In this document: piece after piece, positions 1 through 5,152 of the stretch
Layout of the letters: every line of letters begins with the position of its first letter
Position numbering within the stretch: the first letter of the stretch is position 1
Origin: JBDREF01 sp043820045
Lineage (GTDB): Bacteria > Planctomycetota > Phycisphaerae > Sedimentisphaerales > Anaerobacaceae
Direction of reading: 5' to 3'
Length of the DNA stretch: 5,320 nt
Assembly: GCA_043820045.1 (NCBI GenBank)
Contig: JBDREF010000339.1
Span: 1-5,320 of the forward strand
Program-made: the position numbers and the translations under genes
Notes under the pieces: model-generated
Seen by the model: the letters and a program-made list of their open reading frames with translations, nothing else
Told to the model about the DNA's origin: nothing
The model's database searches: none

Positions 1-54
1 CTGGACTTCGCCATCGAGAAAATCGCTGAAGCCAAACGAGAGCTGGGAATATAG
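1..54 (+). CDS. 3' end of an unidentified gene (partial)
   Basis: Frame 1 is open from the window edge to a TAG at 52-54 and gives the tail LDFAIEKIAEAKRELGI. This is a charged, amphipathic helix-like ending, as is common at the C-terminus of bacterial enzymes. Too little is present to name a family. Frame 2 is also open to about base 112, but its translation (rich in Ser, Pro and Gly) looks less protein-like, so frame 1 is preferred. The promoter at 115-143 suggests that the next gene is transcribed separately from this one. Confidence 0.5.
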   Translation: MDFAIEKIAEAKRELGI

Positions 55-57
55 CAT

Positions 58-70
58 GCCGGATGCCGGC
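58..70 (+). terminator. Short GC hairpin after the first stop codon, possible weak terminator
   Basis: GCCGG (58-62) and CCGGC (66-70) can pair around a three-base ATG loop, four bases after the stop at 52-54. No T-run follows, so it is a poor intrinsic terminator. It is listed only because its position between a stop codon and a new promoter is suggestive. Confidence 0.2.
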
Positions 71-114
71 GGTCCACAATCAGGAGCAGGTTTCCCATTT
101 TCGGCATATTGAAC

Positions 115-143
115 TTGACGCATCGCGAAAAATGCCTTAAAAT
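115..143 (+). promoter_or_regulatory. Sigma70-type promoter for the pseudopilin operon
   Basis: A -35 box TTGACG (115-120) is separated by exactly 17 bases from a -10 box TAAAAT (138-143). Each matches the TTGACA/TATAAT consensus at five of six positions. Transcription would start near 150, giving a leader of about 170 bases before the ATG at 322. The spacing and position between two plus-strand genes make this the clearest promoter in the window. Confidence 0.65.
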
Positions 144-321
144 ATCGGATGTTAAGTCTAAATAGAGTGCAAAGGCAAACTCAGAACGTCAAGAAAACGA
201 AATTGGCAGAACATCACCCTGTTTTGGCGCATCTTGTTGTTCAGAAGAGACCATAGGCTCTGATATTGGCCAATTGTGAGCGGTTTTTTGGGTGGTTTGT
301 ATCTGGAAAGGAAGGATAAAA
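144..321 (+). other. Long 5' leader of the pseudopilin gene
   Basis: About 170 bases separate the predicted transcription start from the coding start. Visible features are a perfect 10-base palindrome ATTGGCCAAT (265-274), another copy of ATTGGC at 202-207 that could pair with GCCAAT at 269-274, and a T6 run at 284-289. No known riboswitch class was recognised. The ribosome site GGAAGG (310-315) lies six bases before the ATG. Confidence 0.35.
310..315 (+). promoter_or_regulatory. Ribosome binding site fixing the pseudopilin start
   Basis: GGAAGG lies six bases upstream of the ATG at 322. An in-frame GTG at 292 would add ten residues (reading VVCIWKGRIK) ahead of the prepilin leader, and this ribosome site would then fall inside the gene. 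It therefore favours the ATG at 322. Confidence 0.8.
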
Positions 322-1080
322 ATGAAAAGAAGGGCTTTCACACTGATTGAGCTTCTTGTGGTAATCGCAATTATCGCCGTTCTCATGGGGATTCTGATGC
401 CGTCATTGCGTGCGGCCAAAGACCATGCCAGACGCGTCCACTGCGTCGCCAACGTAAAGACCCTCTCGCTGGGGTGGTATCTGTACCAGGACGATAACGA
501 TGGCGAGTTGGTGCCCGGCCACACGAATCCCGGCCAGTGGGTGGATCGTCCTCGGAGCGGCGATAACGTGGAGCAGAAGAAAGATGCTATCCGAAGGGGC
601 TTGCTGTTTCCTTACGTTGGGAAAAAGGTGGATGTCTATGCCTGTCCGGCCGACCAAAGGGACAAAGACCCTAGCCAATATACCTATCGGAGCTTCTCGA
701 TTGCCGGCGGCGCCAATGGAGAGAGCTGGGGCAGTTACAATGGGGCCAAGAAGTACACTGATTTGAAAAAGCCCGCACAGACATACATATTCGTCGAAGA
801 GATTGACCCCAGAGGCTTCAACGTCGGCTCATGGCAAATGAACCCCGGGACGAGCCCGAACTGGGTTGATCCGGTAGCCATGTGGCACAACAGGCAGAGT
901 TCCCTCGGTTACGCCGACGGCCATGCGGAGATGCACAGGTGGATGGATACGAGCTTTATCGAGTGGAATCTTAAGGCAATGTATAATCAAGGCTTTTCTT
1001 TCAATATGACCCCTCCGGCCAGCGAACGCGAGGATATCAACTTCATGAACAGGGGCTTCCCTTACAAGTCCCTCAAGTAA
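322..1080 (+). CDS. Prepilin-type N-terminal cleavage/methylation domain protein with H-x9-DG motif
   Basis: A 252-residue type IV pilin-like or type II secretion pseudopilin-like protein. The N-terminus is a class III signal: short basic MKRR, then the leader AFTLIELLVVIAII and a hydrophobic helix to about residue 26. Cleavage is expected between Ala5 and Phe6, which puts the conserved Glu at +5 of the mature protein (Glu10). The residue before the cut is Ala rather than the usual Gly. Cys41 and Cys108 (the latter in a YACPAD context) sit where similar planctomycete proteins often carry 'C..N' and 'CP.D' segments. His189 to Asp199-Gly200 forms the H-x9-DG motif of the processing-associated family found with this leader in Planctomycetota and Lentisphaerota. 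The protein is probably anchored in the inner membrane until processed by a prepilin peptidase. Substrate and partners cannot be told. It is first in an apparent two-gene operon. Confidence 0.93.
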   Translation: MKRRAFTLIELLVVIAIIAVLMGILMPSLRAAKDHARRVHCVANVKTLSLGWYLYQDDNDGELVPGHTNPGQWVDRPRSGDNVEQKKDAIRRGLLFPYVGKKVDVYACPADQRDKDPSQYTYRSFSIAGGANGESWGSYNGAKKYTDLKKPAQTYIFVEEIDPRGFNVGSWQMNPGTSPNWVDPVAMWHNRQSSLGYADGHAEMHRWMDTSFIEWNLKAMYNQGFSFNMTPPASEREDINFMNRGFPYKSLK

Positions 1081-1110
1081 TTCTCTGTATCTTCTCCAAG
1101 AAGGCAGGCC

Positions 1111-1686
1111 ATGTTTGATATTTTCGAGCAGCCGTGGACATTGTTGGGTGCGGCGGTCCTCGTCCTGTTCGGAATTTTGACCTTTCGAAGTTTCTGTCCC
1201 GAAAAACGGCGATGGTGGCAACTGCTCGTTCCCGCCCTTCTTGCTGTGTGCGCGTTCGGCCTGGATCTCCTTGTCCAGACCGACCTGGAGGGCGTCAACG
1301 CCGTCATCAATAAAGCCATGAAAGCCGTCGAAGAAGAGGACCATGAGGCGATTGCCCAAGTGCTCTCCGACAGCTACAGTGATTCGTATCACAGCTCGAG
1401 GCAGAGTCTGCTGGCGCGCTTCAGGAGCGAGCTATCGAGGTCTTCGGTCAGCAAGAACACGAAGACGGGGCTGCTGATAGACTTATCGGCGCCGAGTGCG
1501 ACCGCAGTGCTGTTTGCAACCCTGGTATTCGACAAGAACAGTTTCATCGCTCAGAACTACAAATCATTTCTCTTTGTCAAAGCCAGACTGTACCTGCGAA
1601 AGCAGCCCGGCCGGAAGTGGCTCATCGAGCGGATCGAGGTGCTCGAACTCGACCGCCAGCCGGTCAGTTGGAACAGTATGAGATAG
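1111..1686 (+). CDS. Membrane-anchored protein with possible NTF2/SnoaL-like domain
   Basis: A 191-residue protein starting at an ATG six bases after AAGAAGG (1098-1104) and 30 bases after the pseudopilin stop, so the two are probably co-transcribed. Two hydrophobic helices, about residues 9-27 and 36-55, are joined by a short basic loop containing CPEKRR. The remaining 58-191 look soluble. They begin with a helix (VNAVINKAMKAVEEEDHEAI) followed by an LSDSYSDSYHSS segment and alternating strands, with a closing 'RKWLIERIEVLEL' strand. That arrangement of an N-terminal helix, a short acidic turn and a late twisted beta-sheet is typical of NTF2/SnoaL-like (DUF4440-type) folds. This assignment is inference from pattern, not a motif match, and no catalytic residues are identified. 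The soluble part could lie on either side of the membrane. Function is unknown. Confidence 0.88.
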   Translation: MFDIFEQPWTLLGAAVLVLFGILTFRSFCPEKRRWWQLLVPALLAVCAFGLDLLVQTDLEGVNAVINKAMKAVEEEDHEAIAQVLSDSYSDSYHSSRQSLLARFRSELSRSSVSKNTKTGLLIDLSAPSATAVLFATLVFDKNSFIAQNYKSFLFVKARLYLRKQPGRKWLIERIEVLELDRQPVSWNSMR

Positions 1687-2044
1687 GCACCGCATGGAAG
1701 CAGGAAACCTCCGGAAAATCCGGCATGAAAAGGCCATTCCGGGCTAACCCCGACCGAGAAAGTCCAATTCGGACAATTTGGCGAAAGTCGCCTTCTGAAT
1801 TGGTCGATAGCAGGAGAGTGTGGTTGCTATCGCCCTGTTTGACAGAGAGGTTGAAGGTAATGTTTGCCAGGCTGAAAAAAGACAAGGTACTCTTGAAACC
1901 GGCGCTATTTACCATCAGTTGGTATCCGAGCGACAGAAATTGCGTCAACCCTGGCAGCAGAAAGGTCAGCCCCAGGCAAATGCCGCCGCTCATGGTTCGC
2001 AAGGCCGAATGGCGCCGCTGAAATACCCTCTTTTTGTTCCGCAA
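1664..2044 (-). CDS. Hypothetical small membrane protein ORF, possibly frameshifted at its 5' end
   Basis: An open frame of 126 residues whose first usable codon is a TTG at 2044-2042. It begins strongly basic (RNKKRVFQRRHSALR), then has one hydrophobic helix at about residues 19-45 and a polar, Ser/Asn-rich segment. Codons up to about residue 90 favour CTG, GGC, AGC and ACC, more like the neighbouring genes than the competing frames. No ribosome site suits the TTG. A much better start, ATG at 2060-2058 with GGAG (2070-2067) six bases ahead, is one base out of frame across an A8 run (2055-2048). With seven A's the product would be 131 residues beginning MGKKRLRNKK. The last 23 bases overlap the 3' end of the convergent plus-strand gene. 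The final 35 residues look less protein-like. No family is recognised. It may be a real gene with a sequencing error, a decayed gene or a chance ORF. Confidence 0.4.
   Translation of the reverse strand: MRNKKRVFQRRHSALRTMSGGICLGLTFLLPGLTQFLSLGYQLMVNSAGFKSTLSFFSLANITFNLSVKQGDSNHTLLLSTNSEGDFRQIVRIGLSRSGLARNGLFMPDFPEVSCFHAVPISYCSN
1764..1832. repeat. Two adjacent inverted repeats in the convergent intergenic region
   Basis: The first is CCAATTC (1764-1770) with GAATTGG (1797-1803), enclosing a second stem GGCGA (1780-1784) with TCGCC (1788-1792) on a three-base loop. The second is CGATAGCA (1805-1812) with TGCTATCG (1825-1832) on a 12-base loop. Neither is followed by a T-run on either strand, so they are not typical intrinsic terminators. 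They lie within the uncertain small minus ORF, and an 8-base repeat of this kind could occur by chance in a window this size. Confidence 0.35.
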
Positions 2045-2047
2045 ACG

Positions 2048-2055
2048 TTTTTTTT
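2048..2055 (-). other. A8 homopolymer (T8 on plus strand) at a reading-frame break
   Basis: On the minus strand the sequence reads ATG GG followed by eight A's and then CGTTTGCGG. In the given sequence the ATG frame stops at 1905 after 51 codons. Removal of one A joins the ATG to the longer hydrophobic frame. Adding one A leads to a third frame that stops at 1990. Such runs are known sites of both sequencing error and polymerase slippage. Confidence 0.55.
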
Positions 2056-2067
2056 CCCATAAGAATC

Positions 2068-2096
2068 TCCGGAACGGATCCCGTCTTCATTCCGGA
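2068..2096 (-). promoter_or_regulatory. Inverted repeat overlapping the ribosome site of the small minus ORF
   Basis: TCCGGAA (2068-2074) and TTCCGGA (2090-2096) are perfect 7-base inverted repeats with a 15-base loop. The loop itself contains CGG-ATC-CCG, which could extend pairing. On the minus-strand RNA the 3' arm contains three of the four bases of GGAG (2070-2067), the ribosome site for the ATG at 2060. Folding would therefore hide that site. Confidence 0.3.
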
Positions 2097-2103
2097 TTAA
2101 TTC

Positions 2104-2211
2104 GACTACTCCCTTGATTCCAGCCTTAACTTTTTGTCTCGTTTGGTACGCAGAATACCACCATGCCGGCAACCGCCTGTTGGGCAAGAGGTATGCTAAT
2201 GACTGAAAGTT
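2104..2211. other. Intergenic spacer with no recognised feature
   Basis: This lies between the terminator of the 811-residue gene and the leader of the possible small minus ORF. I see no convincing -35/-10 pair on either strand, no protein-like frame and no RNA family. If the small ORF is expressed, its promoter is not obvious here. Confidence 0.4.
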
Positions 2212-2253
2212 GAAAATAAGACGGGCCTGTACCGGAAAAACCAGTACAGGCCC
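2212..2253 (-). terminator. Strong intrinsic terminator of the 811-residue gene
   Basis: On the minus-strand RNA, GGGCCUGUAC (2253-2244) pairs perfectly with GUACAGGCCC (2232-2223). A U-G wobble and two further G-C pairs close a UUUUU loop (2240-2236). The tail GUCUUAUUUUC (2222-2212) is U-rich. The inner wobble pairs only on the minus-strand RNA (C against A on plus) and the U-rich tail is on the minus side, so it is oriented to end the gene whose stop is at 2329-2331. Confidence 0.85.
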
Positions 2254-2279
2254 TGAATTGGTGCGCATCTACTGTCTTC

Positions 2280-2303
2280 GCAGCGGCGAATAGTTGCCGC
2301 TGC
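2280..2303 (-). other. 3'-UTR hairpin ahead of the terminator
   Basis: GCAGCGGC (2280-2287) and GCCGCTGC (2296-2303) form a perfect 8-base stem with an 8-base loop, 25 bases after the stop codon of the 811-residue gene and about 26 bases before the terminator stem. No U-tract follows directly. It may protect the mRNA 3' end or help termination. This is inference from its position. Confidence 0.55.
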
Positions 2304-2328
2304 AATGACGTTTTCGCTCCAACAAACT

Positions 2329-4764
2329 TTACCGGTACAGCCGGATATCGTCGAAGTACATCTGACCTGTTCCGCCGGCGGCCGGACTGTTCTTTGTGCC
2401 AAAGCCAATCGCAATGGTATTGACATTGGTAAGAGCCACACCCTGGTCGGCAAACGCCTGCAGGTCGATAATCCACTCTGTCCATACTGCTGTTTGCGTT
2501 ACAGCAGGGTCGTCATGGTACACAACCGCGGTGCCGTTTAGAGCTACAAACATCCGATCAGGAGTGTTGGCCGCATCGCCTATAAACCATAGTGACAGTC
2601 TCGCAACGCCTTCCTCGGTCCAGTCGCGCGGCCAGACCAGCGTCACGGTTGCCTCGGAGGTTTTCAGGTTGTTCTCATACAAATACGGCATTGACTGGCT
2701 GCCGTTATGGACTATGTTCCGCTCGGCATAAGGTGGAAGGTCATTGCCAACGAGCGCACCGTTTGTCGTGGTTCCGAAGCCGTCTATCCACGCCTCGAAT
2801 ATCCTTTTGCTTGCCGGGTCCGGCGGGTCAATGTCGTTGTACGACTCGAAATCGTCCACGACAAGGAACGGACCTGTGGACAAGGTCCAGACATTGCCTA
2901 CCCACGGACTGTCGGGATTGGTGTTGTTTACTTCATCGACGCGCCAGTAGTAAGTGGTATCCCAGGCAAGTTTACCGGGGTCGTAGCTCTCGGAGCCAAG
3001 GTCCCTCGTGCCTTTGTACTCGGGCGAAGAAGTATCGGCGTTTTTCACAGCATCTGCGTCAGTGCCGAAGTATAGCTGATGCGAAGCGGCGTAGACTCCC
3101 GCCGACCAGCTAAGAATCGATGTCTGCTTGACACCAGAAGCACCATCGGCAGGGAATGGAGCGTAGGCCCTCTCCGCAAGATATGGCGTGGCTCCGACGT
3201 ACTTCGCGCTAATCACGTCCATGGCGCCGACGCCTAGGCCTTGCCACGAGACCACGAGACTGTCGCCCATCGTTTCTCCCTTCATCAGGGCCTCAATGTA
3301 ATATCTCTCGCCGGCAACAAGGCTCAGAGGCTGCGACTCTGCCGTGCCTGCCGTACTGGCGATCATTACGGCGTTCGCCGGGTCCTGATCGGGGCTCAGG
3401 CGTATCTGACCTTCATTTTCCGCTTCAATCAGGAACTTATAGTCGCCCGTTTCCGGTGGGAACAGCCAGCCGCGAAGCCGGCTTCCAAATTGCTCGGCCC
3501 AGTTCTCAGGTGCGCGGAAGAACAAGACGAACTCCCATCCGTCAGGATTGTCGGGATAGCGGGGGTCACTGGTCAGGTTGGACACATTTGCACCACTGAT
3601 GTCGAACCACCACTCACGGATAATCTTGCCCGGGCCGGGCCCCACCGTCGTAAAGCTCCACACGTTGCCCTCTCGTTCAGGCCCGAGCAGCTCGACTTCG
3701 TTGACCCGGAAATAGTAAACGGTCTCGGCCAGAAGCAGTCCCGGACCATACGCCGCCACTCCCAGGACGCCTTTATCCGTGTCGCCGGTGCCCGCCGCCA
3801 CGGCATCCTTATCAGTGCCGAAGAACAAATGGTGCTTCAGAGGAAGGATGGATTCGCCTGCGTTCCAGCTCAGTTGTGTGTCTATCAGAACGTCTGTAGC
3901 GCCATCCGACGGGCTGGGTCCCCATGCGACCATCGATATGCTTACGAAGCTCCATGTATCACCTGTGATGACGGTACCATCGGCCTCTACCGCGTCAATC
4001 CGCCAATAGTACCTCGTCCCCGGCTCAAGGACGTCCGGGTACCAGTACACCGAATAAGTCTGTTCGCTTACCAGAACCAGAGCGTCAGGGTCCGTGCCGA
4101 AATAAACGTGCTGGAGTACCGCCGTATCTCCTGGCGTCCACATAAGCAGCGCATCAGCCACACCTTCGGTGCTATCGGCCGGGTCGGGGTCTCTGGCCTT
4201 CTGGAAGAACTTTGTGAGAGCCTCACTTTCTATATCCACAAAACAGATCTTGCAGTTTTGAGCGCCGGTCCCCGGCTGGATGGTAAGGCGGCCATCGGCC
4301 ACCTCCACCGTCACGTTGAACTCGTCAAAGTCAAAGCCGGTTCCCACTGGGCCGTCGGGGTCCTCCAGAAGAACACCTTCAACGTCGAAGTTGTTAGTCT
4401 GATCCGTATATGACGGGTCGCCGCAGACCAGAAGCAGATTGTAAGTGCCGTTGGGCAGTTCGATCTCCCATATCTTGTCCCCACCGGCCTGCTGTAGGTG
4501 GTTAAGTGTGTCGTAGCGCTGGTCTGGTGCGTTGCCGCTGTTGCGGTCGCGCGCACCGCCCCTTATGTTCTGGTCCCATCCGTAGTTCCAGCCGCTCTCG
4601 TGCGGGCCGAAGGGGTCGCCATATTCGGGCAGATACCCTTCCGGTATCGGCGCCCCGGCCGACTGGAAATTGACCTTTATCTCGCTGGCGCCGACGACTC
4701 CTGCGGTCAGGCCAAAGCCCAGCACCAAAGCAAAAGAGACCAAATAAATCACTTTTCTGCACAT
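2329..4764 (-). CDS. Secreted modular protein: malectin/CBM-like, Fn3-like x2, PA14, Fn3-like, C-terminal CBM-like
   Basis: An 811-residue exported protein. The ATG lies six bases after a perfect AAGGAGG (4777-4771). A signal peptide spans about 1-26 (hydrophobic core IYLVSFALVLGFGL, likely cut after VVGA). Residues 28-180 are a beta-rich, malectin/CBM-like module containing Cys114, Cys171 and Cys174, the only cysteines of the mature chain. Fn3-like units sit at about 190-275, 282-374 and 535-630, each with a Y/FFGTDxDA strand and a YYW/FRV-type strand. Residues 380-523 match PA14, with DNPDGW, the FxAPxNWAxxFGxRxRGxLxPPxTGDYxF core and the SLVAGERYYIEAL strand. Residues 634-811 form a CBM11/discoidin-like sandwich, from VDDFESYN to MYFDDIRLYR. 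No catalytic domain, PEP-CTERM, LPXTG, dockerin or C-terminal membrane helix is seen. Glycan binding or a surface-layer role is inferred from PA14 and CBM-like modules. A strong terminator follows, and a paralog lies upstream. Confidence 0.96.
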   Translation of the reverse strand: MCRKVIYLVSFALVLGFGLTAGVVGASEIKVNFQSAGAPIPEGYLPEYGDPFGPHESGWNYGWDQNIRGGARDRNSGNAPDQRYDTLNHLQQAGGDKIWEIELPNGTYNLLLVCGDPSYTDQTNNFDVEGVLLEDPDGPVGTGFDFDEFNVTVEVADGRLTIQPGTGAQNCKICFVDIESEALTKFFQKARDPDPADSTEGVADALLMWTPGDTAVLQHVYFGTDPDALVLVSEQTYSVYWYPDVLEPGTRYYWRIDAVEADGTVITGDTWSFVSISMVAWGPSPSDGATDVLIDTQLSWNAGESILPLKHHLFFGTDKDAVAAGTGDTDKGVLGVAAYGPGLLLAETVYYFRVNEVELLGPEREGNVWSFTTVGPGPGKIIREWWFDISGANVSNLTSDPRYPDNPDGWEFVLFFRAPENWAEQFGSRLRGWLFPPETGDYKFLIEAENEGQIRLSPDQDPANAVMIASTAGTAESQPLSLVAGERYYIEALMKGETMGDSLVVSWQGLGVGAMDVISAKYVGATPYLAERAYAPFPADGASGVKQTSILSWSAGVYAASHQLYFGTDADAVKNADTSSPEYKGTRDLGSESYDPGKLAWDTTYYWRVDEVNNTNPDSPWVGNVWTLSTGPFLVVDDFESYNDIDPPDPASKRIFEAWIDGFGTTTNGALVGNDLPPYAERNIVHNGSQSMPYLYENNLKTSEATVTLVWPRDWTEEGVARLSLWFIGDAANTPDRMFVALNGTAVVYHDDPAVTQTAVWTEWIIDLQAFADQGVALTNVNTIAIGFGTKNSPAAGGTGQMYFDDIRLYR
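2332..2865 (-). other. C-terminal CBM-like module of the 811-residue protein (residues 634-811)
   Basis: This module opens with LVVDDFESYND and closes at the stop codon with MYFDDIRLYR. Sandwich modules of this kind are widespread at the ends of planctomycete secreted proteins and resemble CBM11/discoidin folds; that comparison is from memory of the family style. The last 50 residues recur in the partial gene at the right edge. Confidence 0.7.
3196..3627 (-). other. PA14 domain of the 811-residue protein (residues 380-523)
   Basis: The segment begins REWWFDISGANVSNL and contains PRYPDNPDGW, NWAEQFGSRLRGWLFPPETG, DYKF and GERYYIEAL, closing with VVSWQG. This is the usual order of conserved PA14 segments. 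PA14 is a beta-barrel seen in bacterial toxins, glycosidases and adhesins, where it often binds carbohydrate. It is inserted between the second and third Fn3-like units. Confidence 0.88.
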
Positions 4765-4829
4765 AATAGTCCTCCTTCAAAAAGAGTTAACATGAAGCGA
4801 CCACGGATGGTCTGTGCGTCTCGCTGCAT
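4749..4829 (-). CDS. Possible 26-residue leader ORF overlapping the 811-residue gene start
   Basis: Reading from an ATG at 4829-4827, a frame of 26 codons (MQRDAQTIRG... ending LLCAEK) stops with TGA at 4751-4749. It overlaps the first 16 bases of the large gene in another frame. The only upstream ribosome-site candidate is a weak ACGAG. It could couple translation to the main start, but an ORF this short in a 5' leader is easily due to chance. Confidence 0.15.
   Translation of the reverse strand: MQRDAQTIRGRFMLTLFEGGLLCAEK
4771..4777 (-). promoter_or_regulatory. Ribosome binding site of the 811-residue gene
   Basis: AAGGAGG on the minus strand lies six bases ahead of the ATG at 4764-4762. 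It fits the 16S 3' end perfectly, and the signal peptide follows directly, so the start is secure. Confidence 0.9.
4799..4812 (-). other. Small hairpin in the leader of the 811-residue gene
   Basis: On the minus strand GACCA (4812-4808) and TGGTC (4803-4799) form a 5-base stem closed by a UCCG tetraloop (4807-4804), a UNCG-type loop. It lies about 35 bases upstream of the start codon. It matches no recognised riboswitch. Confidence 0.3.
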
Positions 4830-4870
4830 CTCGTTTGGATGTGACGAAAATACCTCTGTATGGCCTGTAA

Positions 4871-4880
4871 CCACCTCCTT
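4871..4880 (-). promoter_or_regulatory. Perfect but orphan Shine-Dalgarno sequence in the leader
   Basis: The minus strand reads AAGGAGGTGG, a near full-length complement of the 16S rRNA 3' end. No ATG, GTG or TTG occurs at a usable distance after it. The next ATG is at 4829, 42 bases on, and the true gene start is over 100 bases on. Its first four bases (AAGG) can pair with CCTT in the inverted repeat next to it. Confidence 0.5.
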
Positions 4881-4924
4881 CCTCTGAGGGGCTGGAAATC
4901 ACATGGCTTTTGCCCTCAGAAAGG
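4877..4924 (-). promoter_or_regulatory. Inverted repeat in the 5' leader, pairing part of the orphan SD
   Basis: On the minus strand CCTT-TCTGAGGG... wait-free reading of the arms is: CCTT (4924-4921) plus TCTGAGGG (4920-4913) pairing with CCCTCAGA (4890-4883), a two-base GG bulge, then AAGG (4880-4877). The central 8-base match is perfect and the loop is 22 bases. The loop contains a minimal ATG-TGA start-stop pair (4904-4899). The stem lies downstream of the predicted promoter and so would be in the mRNA leader. Confidence 0.45.
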
Positions 4925-4953
4925 CTGAGAACCTGCAAAATCGTACAGCTCCA

Positions 4954-4983
4954 CATATACCAGATAAGCTACCCCTGGGTCAA
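4954..4983 (-). promoter_or_regulatory. Candidate sigma70-type promoter for the 811-residue gene
   Basis: On the minus strand a -35 TTGACC (4983-4978) is 18 bases ahead of TATATG (4959-4954). The bases TGG directly before it give an extended -10 (TGn) element. The -10 matches consensus at four of six positions. Transcription would start near 4947, leaving a leader of roughly 180 bases that includes the inverted repeat and orphan ribosome site. Confidence 0.45.
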
Positions 4984-5152
4984 GAAAAATCTCGGTATAA
5001 GACCACGTTTGCAGCCCAGATGAGGGGGTTGCCTGTCAGAGTCTGAATCGAACGGTGTACCGATCGGACAGAAGGGGCCCGTACCGAATCAATCGATACA
5101 GACCCCGAATTGATGCAATCAACGTTCGTTCTTGCATCGGCGATGCTTACCT
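4984..5152. other. Spacer between the two paralogous genes
   Basis: No gene is seen. Short inverted repeats follow the stop of the edge gene: GCATC/GATGC (5134-5146), TTGAT/ATCAA (5110-5122) and TCAGA/TCTGA (5036-5046). GTACCGA occurs twice, at 5057 and 5081. None has a U-rich tail on the minus strand, so I find no convincing terminator, and transcription might continue from the edge gene into the 811-residue gene. Confidence 0.4.

Noticed and set aside
292..321. GTG start that would lengthen the pseudopilin by ten residues
   Set aside because: The ribosome site at 310-315 serves the ATG at 322, and prepilin leaders are normally short and basic, as MKRRA is.
829..1392. 187-codon open frame on the minus strand across the two plus-strand genes
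   Set aside because: It runs opposite both the pseudopilin H-x9-DG region and the start of the next gene, with no family resemblance of its own.
1617..2021. 134-codon plus-strand frame after the NTF2-like gene
   Set aside because: It begins inside the preceding gene in another frame with no ribosome site, and its Arg/Ser/Pro-rich translation looks random.
1990..2268. 92-codon minus-strand frame through the terminator region
   Set aside because: It starts within the terminator stem of the large gene and shows no protein-like pattern. It would be joined to the ATG at 2060 only by adding an A to the A8 run.
3241..4413. 390-codon open frame on the plus strand inside the 811-residue gene
   Set aside because: It lies wholly antisense to a gene with clear domains, signal peptide and ribosome site. 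Its translation shows no domain and has the composition expected of an antisense shadow.
4765..4950. Known riboswitch (for example a c-di-GMP class) in the leader of the large gene
   Set aside because: The leader has stems, but I could not find the conserved core bases of any riboswitch class I know.
5036..5146. Terminator for the gene at the right edge
   Set aside because: The stems are only five bases long and none is followed by a U-rich tract on the minus strand.
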